From Paenibacillus sp. NAIST15-1 (GTDB lineage Bacteria > Bacillota > Bacilli > Paenibacillales > Paenibacillaceae): DNA of 64,000 nt. The stretch is taken from the NCBI RefSeq assembly GCF_001894745.1, contig NZ_BBYF01000002.1, positions 682,001 to 746,000 of the forward strand. Direction: 5' to 3'. Position 1 is the first letter of the stretch, and every line of letters starts with the position of its first letter. Positions 42,701-51,700 of this stretch are shown piece after piece. A program made the translations under genes and the position numbers. The notes beneath the pieces were generated by a model, which was given only the letters and a program-made list of their open reading frames with translations, had not been told where the DNA came from and did not search any database.

Positions 42701-45700
42701 AGATAAGCAGTATTGTTCGATTGGCTCCGCCAAATCGAATATCGGGCACTTGGAGTCGGCGGCGGGTATTGCAGGGCTGACCAAGATCATTCTGCAGATG
42801 AAATACCAGCAATTGGTTCCGTCTATTCATTCAGAGCAATTGAATCCCAATATTAATTTTCAAGAATCCCCCTTCTATGTCCAGCACGAACTTACCGGGT
42901 GGAACCGGCCGGTAATCCGGGAGGATGGTACTGATCGGGAATATCCGCGTCGGGCGGGGATTAGTTCGTTTGGTGCGGGAGGCTCTAATGCCCATATCAT
43001 ACTGGAGGAATACCTTGCTCCGGATGCTCCGGCGAAACTGGATACACAGCCCCGCGTGGCGGTGTTTTCCGCGAAAACCCCCGCCGCTCTGAGAAAATAT
43101 TTGCACGTTTTTCATAGCTGGATAGAAAAAATCTGCGATCCAACCCGGGTGGATGCTAGAGGAATGATTCCATTTAGAGATTTCATCTACACGTTGCAGG
43201 TCGGGCGTGAGGATATGGATGAGCGTGTGGCCGTGGTGGCCGCTGGATATTCCGAACTGAAGGAGAAACTGACCCGGTATCTAGAAACCAGGGGGAACCA
43301 GGACGGGGTGTATTCTGGTTCACTCCGGGATAAGACAGCTTCCAACTTGCTCCCTATCGAAGGAGATGAGGGGAAAGCTTTTGTGCATGCCCTGATTCAA
43401 AAAGGAGAACCGGAACAACTCGCTAAATTATGGGTATCCGGTGTTGCCATACCATGGGAAGTCGAATATGGAAATGATATGCCTCGGAGGGGTTCATTGC
43501 CTTCCTATCCCTTTGAGGAGGAACGTTATTGGATTCCAACCATAGAAACACCAAGCACTGTTGGTTTTTCAAACCTTCATCCCCTCATCGACACCAATGA
43601 ATCGACCTTGGAGCGACAATGTTATCAAAAACTCATGACCCCTGATGAGTTCTATCTCCAGGATCACATGATATCAGGGGGGATGATTTTGCCTGGCTCG
43701 GCATATTTGGAGATGGCCGTTGCCGCAGGAAATTTGGCTATTCAAGACCGGCAAGTACGCAGGATCCAAAATGTGATATGGATGAGCCCCATTGGAATTA
43801 GCGATGAATCCAGACAGGTACGGATTCATCTATATCCTGAAGGCGGCGGCGTGGATTTTGAAATAATGACCGATTCCGAGAGCCGATCTGGTGTGGTTCA
43901 TTCCGGCGGTAAGCTGTATTTCGCTAATCCAGAGGAGATGATGGAGACTAGCTCCATTCAGCCGGAAAAGATTCAACGAAGATTCTCTGTGGTGAAGGAT
44001 GGGGCTGAATGCTATTCGGAGTTCCAAAAGATTGGGTTCCAATACGGACCCGGGTTCCAAACCATCCAAAAATTATTCATCAATGAGAATGAATGTTTGG
44101 CGCAACTGGAAGTGGCCGGATTTTTGGAAGCCGATTTTTCAAAATATATTCTACATCCATCCCTATTGGATGGGGCGTTTCAAACGGTGGCCGGATTTAC
44201 CCAACTAGCAGAGGCCCATCTGAAAATGCGGTTTCTGCCCTATGCACTGGATGAGTTGGTCATCTTCGGCCCGTTACCGTTGAAATGCTTCGCCTATGTT
44301 ACAGTTTCAGATGATTCGACTCCGGAAATGCCCAAATATAATATTGAACTTGCTGATGTAACGGGGGATATTTTGATTCGGCTGAAGGGTTTTACTTTGA
44401 AAGCGGCTGCAACGACTGCTTTGCCGCACGGTAATTCTACTTCTCAACGCACGATTTATTATCAACATGACTGGATCCCGATGGACTTGGCGATTGAACC
44501 GGGGAATCAACCGTTAGGGGATACGATCATTTTTGATAGCGGGGCTGCCTTTGCCAGCTCTTTACGGGAAAGATGCGAGCTTCGGAATGACAGTTCCCAT
44601 GTGATTCTCGTCAAACCGGGCGCAACGGATCGGGATTTGGAAGCGGGAGTATATTCCATGAAGATGGATGATCCCCAAGCATATCTGAAGTTACTAGATC
44701 ATTTGCTAGACCAAAATAGTAACTTGAAAAATATCATTTACCGGATGCCATATGAAAGTTTCACCACCCGGGAGTCATCCATCAAAACACGACTTACCCA
44801 GGGCGTTTTTTCGTTGCTCCAAATGACCAGGGCCTTAATCCAGAGGAACCTGAACCGAGAGATTCGTCTGTTGTATCTCTATGAATCTCCTAATCAGGAT
44901 ATTCAGCCATTGGATGCGGCATTGGGCGCATTTATGAAAACCATCCGTCTTGAATATCCGGGATTGAACTACCAAATCGTCGAAATCCGCGGAGATATGG
45001 AGTCGCCTGGAAGCAATTCAAATCATATGGGATGGATTGCGGAGTTAGTTTGCCGGGAACTTCAACACTCTCAGAATATTCCGGTAGAAGTACGTTATGA
45101 TGCACAATCTCGTTATATTCATCAACTTCAGGAACATCAACCGGAAGTTAAAGTGCAACTATCCACCGACATTTGGCGGGAGAAGGGTGTCTACTTGATT
45201 ACCGGCGGAGTAGGGGGATTAGGCTTTATATTTGCCCGTCATTTGGCAGAGCAGTTTAAGGCTAAATTGGTGCTGGTGGGCCGTTCCCAGTTGACTGCCG
45301 AAACGGAAAGCAAATTGCGAGCCCTAGAAATGTCTGGTGCCGAGGTCATGTATGTAGCAGCGGATGTCTCCAAACGTGAAGATGTGATTGAGCTGGTGCG
45401 AACAACCAAGTCCAAATTCAGCCAGATTAACGGAATTATTCACAGCGCGGGGGTACTCCGGGATTCATTAGCCTTACGGAAAACGAACGAGGAAATAAAT
45501 GAGGTTCTGGCTGCTAAAATTTACGGCACCATTCATTTACACGAGTCTACCCGGGAGGAGAATCTGGACTTTTTCACACTTTTCTCGTCCACTTCCGCCA
45601 TCATCGGGAATATTGGCCAAATCGATTACGCTTATGCCAACAGTTTCATGGATTATTTCGTGGATGTTCGAATCCGGGAGAACGCGCCAGGGAAAACCAT

Positions 45701-48700
45701 GGCCATCAACTGGCCGCTTTGGGAAAATGGTGGAATGAGGGTAGATGAGAATGCCATATCCCTTATGCGTCAAGCCGGTCTCATGCCTCTTAGTGATGCC
45801 GAAGGCATACGGATTTTTGAAACAGGCATGGCCGCGGGACTTTCCCAACTGATTGTCTTGGCGGGAGAACCGGAAAAAATCAACCGTTTCCTTAATCCAG
45901 AGCCGGCAAAACCTGTTGTAACTCAGTCGCAAGTTCAAGAGAATTCGTCCGCCGAACAATTCCGGGATGAAGTGGAAACCTATATCAAAGTCACCCTGTC
46001 CAAGGAGATTAAACTGCCGGTTCATAAAATGGATGCTCAGGCGCCGCTGGAACAATACGGGATAGATTCCGTAATGGTCTTAAACTTGAGCGGGGCGTTG
46101 GAAAGTTTCTTCGGTAGTCTTTCGAAAACGTTATTCTTTGAATACAAAAGTGTAGCGGAGTTGGCTACTTACTTTATCAAATATCATCCGGAAAAGGTGG
46201 CCAAGCTGGGCAAGAAACCGGCACAGCCGATAGTCAAAGCCCAAGCCCCAGATCCGGTGGGGGAAATGGTATCCCGATCCCGATTTATTACCACTAGTTT
46301 CGATGAACATAACCTGAAGAACCAAGCGATCGAAGACATTGCTATTATCGGCGTTAGCGGTCGGTATCCTATGGCCGCTGATCTTCATGAATTTTGGGAG
46401 AATTTAAAAAGCGGCAAAGACTGTATAACCGAGATTCCTCGTGAACGATGGGCGTATGAAGATTATTTTGATTCCGATAAGAGTGTCCGAGGCAAAAGCT
46501 ATAGCAAATGGGGTGGATTTATTAACGGTGTTGACCTGTTTGATCCGCTGTTTTTCAATATTTCCCCCCGAGAAGCGGCCTACATTGATCCGCAAGAACG
46601 GCTGTTTTTGGAAACAGTCTGGCATACCCTTGAGGATGCGGGGTATACCCGTGGGGAATTGTCCAAAAACAAAGTTGGTGTTTTTGTCGGTGTAATGTAC
46701 GGACAATATCAGTTGTTGGATGGGGGTAGCAGTGGGGTATCTCCCGGCTCATCGTATGCGTCCATCGCCAACCGGGTTTCTTATTATTGCAATTTCCGGG
46801 GACCAAGCATTGCGCTGGATACGATGTGCTCATCGTCATTGACTGCGATTCATTTGGCTTGTGACAGTATCCGTAACGGGGAAAGTGAAGTTGCAATTGC
46901 CGGTGGAGTCAATCTATCCCTTCATCCCAACAAATATTTGCAACTGAGCCAAGGGAAATTTCTCGCGAGCGATGGTCGTTGCCGCAGTTTTGGGGAAGGC
47001 GGGGACGGTTACGTGCCGGGTGAGGGAGTAGGTGCAGTCCTTTTAAAACCGTTACACCGGGCCATCGCTGATGAGGATCAGATTTACGCGGTTATTAAAG
47101 CCAGTTCGGTAAACCACGGAGGAAAGACCAATGGTTATACGGTTCCTAACCCTACCGCTCAAGCGGAACTGATTGCGGAGACACTGAAGAAGGCCCAGAT
47201 TGACCCACGTACCGTCAGTTATATCGAGGCACACGGAACCGGAACATCCCTGGGCGATCCTATTGAAATTACCGGTTTGGTCAATGCTTTTCAAGGGTTT
47301 ACCGAGGGTGACGCGGGACGGGAGAAGCAATATTGCGCCATCGGATCGGCCAAGTCCAACATCGGACATCTGGAATCGGCCGCGGGCATTGCTGGAATTA
47401 CCAAGGTGATTCTGCAGATGAAGAATAAGCAATTGGTTCCTTCACTGCACTCCGATCACTTGAATCCGCATATCGAGTTTGAGCAGACGCCGTTTTATGT
47501 TCAGCATGATTTAACCCCATGGGAAAATCCGCTTGTCATGGAAAATGGTATCGCGAAACGTTATCCGTTACGGGCAGGAGTAAGTTCCTTTGGTGCAGGG
47601 GGTTCCAATGCCTATATCCTCCTGGAGGAGTATACCCCTCCGGTACGGGAGAGTTACACAGGCAATCAGGAATTTATCTTTGTCTTTTCTGCCAAAAACG
47701 ATGAACGGATTAAAGTCTATGCCAAGAGAATGGTAGAATTTTTGCAAAACACCGCCCGAGAATCTAAAGCTATACCACGGGACAATGATTTAATGAAGCG
47801 GGTGCAGCATGATTTGGTGAAGAGGGTTGCGGAAATATTGCGCATTAGCGAATCTGAAGTGGCCGCTACCGAGTTCGTTGAATATGGTTTAGATCAGTTT
47901 AGCCTGGCTGATTTAGCTAGCCAACTGAATGAGATGTATCATTTGGAGATCGGTGCCGCATTATTTTTCGATTATCCAACCTTTGCAGCTTTGAGTAATT
48001 ACCTACTCCAGACCCACCTAGATAATATCTCTAATTACTACAGGGATTCCGACACAGGAACCTCAGAAGATGTCTGGGAACCAGTCTCCTTGGCGGATCT
48101 GGCTTTTACTCTTCAGACCGCACGGGAATCCATGGATGAGCGGTTAGCAATTGTCGCTTCCAGTCAAGAGCAGTTGGTGGATCGGTTAATCGCTTTTAGC
48201 GAAGGTAATACGGATATTCAGGATGCATATACAGGCAATGTCCGGGATAACCGGCTGAACTCCCAGTTGCTTGTCAGCGGTAGGGAGGGTCGGGAATTTC
48301 TGCGGATTATCATTGAAGAGCGCCAATTGGGGAAGTTAGCGCAGCTTTGGATAAGCGGGATTGATATCGATTGGAAACAGTTATATCCTGGACGTTTTCC
48401 CGCCCGAATCACTCTCCCAGGGTATCCGTTTGCCGGAGAACGGTATTGGGTATCCCCGGTGGAATCTACGGAGGCCAAGCCGCTAGTGTCCCGGCTGCAT
48501 CCACTGATTGACCGTAACGAGTCCACTGTGGCCGGGCTATGCTTCAAGAAAGAATTTGCCGCCGAAGAACAGTTAGTATCAGAATACCGGATAGGTGATC
48601 TGCAGGTCGTTCCGGGCATCATCTATTTGGAGATGGTTTGGGCTGCTGGGAGCCTGGCAAACCAACCACTTCAGGTGAAAGAATTAACGAATGTGGCTTG

Positions 48701-51700
48701 GGGTCCCCCGATTCCTTTGAATGAGACACGGGAAGTGGAGATAGGTTTCTATCCTTCCGGCGAAAGCATGAAATGGGAAATTCGTACGATAACCAATGAT
48801 GGACAGAAGAAAATATCTGCCCAAGGAGATTGTTCCGTTACCGCGGACTCCGATTCTATCTCGCCGGAATTTATCAGTATTGGAACGTTACAAGCCGATT
48901 GTCAATATCGATTCCAAGCGTCGGAGTTTTATCAACTCATGGAAAGGAACGGAATGAAGTATGGAGCCGGGCTGCAAATGATTCGGGAATTTTTCGCCAA
49001 TAATGGAGTGGCTCTGGCCCGCTTCGAACTTCCCTCCCAGTCCAAAGCAACATTGCCGGAAATGGGACTCCATCCGGTGATACTGGAAGCGATCCCCCAG
49101 GTCATCATGGCGCTTGGGGCCAACACTGGGGCGGTGGACAGCCAAAAGAAAGCCCTGTTTAAAGCAGCCCGGGTAAAACTGGTTCAACCGCTCTCTGAAA
49201 CGGGCTATGTAAATATTCAGGTCTCCAATCAACTTGCCGAACCAAAAGAAAAAGTATTTGATGCAAAAGTTACTTCAGTTGACGGCCGGATTTTGGCGGT
49301 CATCGAACAGATCCAATTGGCGGACATCAATATTGACCGTAATCAAGAAACGGCGCAATCGGGAAAAGGAACGAAAACTGAATATTTCCTCGAAAAATCA
49401 TGGCGAGCATCAGAGATTACTGGCTCTAATATCGGAAAAACTCTAGGAACTACAATCATTTTGGGGAATGAAGAAACGAAAACGCTGGTTGGTCTGCTTC
49501 GTAGTGGAAATCCCGGTTCTTATATTTTTATTGAAGACACACGGAATTTCGAAATGAAAATGAAATCCAATCAAGAGTATGGATTAAATTTCAATGACCC
49601 GGCTCAAGGTGCTAGGATGATTCAGGAAATCCTGAAACAGAAAGCCGAAATTACGACGATAATTGATATATCCGACTTGCACAGCCGCCCTACTGGAACC
49701 GGCCGCTTGGCTATGGGTAAAGTGTCCTTGCTGCAGGAACTAATCAAAGCGATCAATCCTAAACCGCTCACTATCATTCATACAACCAGGGGATTACATG
49801 GGTTTCAAGTGGTTCAACCGTCGTTAGACGGAGCGGGCATGGCCGGACTCGTAAAAATGCTGGGCGCTGAATATCAGAAGGTTAATTCCAAAACCATTGA
49901 CACTGATTTATCGTTGGATCAGGCCGAGGAATGGGCAGAAATAATCCAGCGGGAGCTGGGCTATCAAGACATAGAGGGCGAAATCGGTTACTGGGAAGGA
50001 AAGCGGTACCTTCCATATCTGAAACGAATAGATCCGGGAATGGGAAGAGCCGGTGGCCTTGTCGTAAATCCCGAGCAAGTGATCGTAATCACCGGAGGAA
50101 CCCGGGGAATCGGGGTGGAAATCGCCAAACATCTGGTCCGCAATGGAACCCGGAAGCTGGTTCTAATGGGAGTTCAGCAATTGCCGAGCCGCAGCCAGTG
50201 GCGGATGTTAGCCGGCAGTCCCGATACAGATCCTGGAGTTGCCGCAAAATTAAAAGCTTTGCTGTCGCTGGAAGACGCAGGGGCAAACTTCGAGATATAC
50301 ACGGGTTCCTTGATACAGCGCGTTGAACTGGAGGAGTTCTTCCAAGGAGTAAGACGGCGGATGGGAGATATCGGCGGAGTCGTTCATTGCGCGGGAACCC
50401 TAACCCAAACCAATCCGGCTTTTATCCATAAAACCGCACGAGACATCCAACAAGTAGTAGAACCGAAAATGGATGGTTTGGAAGTGTTGCATGAGCTCTT
50501 CAAAAACGACCCGCTGCAATTCTTTATTTTATTTTCTTCCGTTTCCGGGCTGATTCCAGCTCTGGCCGCGGGGGTCAGCGATTATGCAACCGCCAACGCC
50601 TATTTCGATTATTTTTCTGCTTATCAGAAGCGGCAAGGATATGGATATTACAAATCCATTAATTGGCCAGTGTGGACGGGTACCGGAATGGCTTCCGAAA
50701 CCGCCCCTTTCTATTATAAGTTAGGATTTGCTCCGCTTTTGGTGTCAGAAGGTCTTGCATTATTCGATAATGTCTTGCAATTCACCAATCGATCACAGAT
50801 TATGCCATGTTTGGCAGTAGCGGATCAATTTAATCCGGACGGATTGCTATATATGAAACAAACCTTGAAGGCACGAACCGTACATGAGTCCATTCCAACG
50901 CCTAAATCGCAACCGGAAAGGGGCACCACGGGTACGATCCACGCGTTGAAAGCATTATTTGCGGAAGAACTGAAAATTCCGGAAGATCAGCTAAATGAAA
51001 CTACCAATTTCGCGGATTTTGGAGTGGATTCCATTTTGCTTGCCGAACTTGTCAAAAAAGTGGAGGTCAGGTTCCGGCGGAATCTGGAACCTGGAGTGTT
51101 TTTAGAATATCCGACATTATCGTCGTTGGGGAGTTATTTGGATCGTCAGGAGCATCAGGAGACACCACCGCCAACAGTTTCCGCAGCGCCGCAACCGGTA
51201 CCTGAGGAGCGGAAATCATACCGGATTACGTTCCGAAACGGTAGGGAGCTCCGAACCAAAGAAAATGGGGGTAGCCGAAATCATGGTATTGTCAGTGCCG
51301 TTGAACCGGAGGGGTTCAAGGTCGCCGTCATCGGTATCGCCTGCCATTTCCCAGGGGCTAACGACAAAGAAAATTATTGGGCGAATTTGGTGGCTGGGCG
51401 GAGCAGTATCAGAGAAGTCCCCATTTCCCGCTGGGATATCCAGCGATATTATTCCTCCGAATATCAGTCTGGAAAGAGCATCAGCAAATGGGGTGGCTTC
51501 ATTGATGATATTGAGTATTTCGATCCCGAATTCTTTAATATCAGTGAAGATGAAGCGCTGCAAATGGATCCGCTCATCCGTCAGTTTTTGGAGGTCAGCG
51601 TCGAAACTTTCCAAGATGCGGGGTATACGCGGGAAGAGTTGTCCAACAAGAAAGTTGGAATTTTCGCGGGTTCGCGGGTAGGGTATTTTGCCTCCCGAAT

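Larger units (their letters stand above)
46335..51150 (+). other. Module 11: KS11-pseudoACP-DH*11-KR11-ACP11
   Basis: KS11 has an intact triad (Cys 46827, DTMCSSS). The flanking linker is interrupted by a pseudo-ACP and resumes at DLAFTLQ, ending LPGYPFAGERYW near 48449. DH*11 lacks both catalytic residues. KR11 (about 49380-50860) is of the TGGTRGIG subtype with HCAGTLTQTNPAF and no B-type Asp. ACP11 Ser is at 51030 (FGVDSI). Predicted product: beta-hydroxyacyl; the DTAC-type KS12 downstream agrees. Confidence 0.88.
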
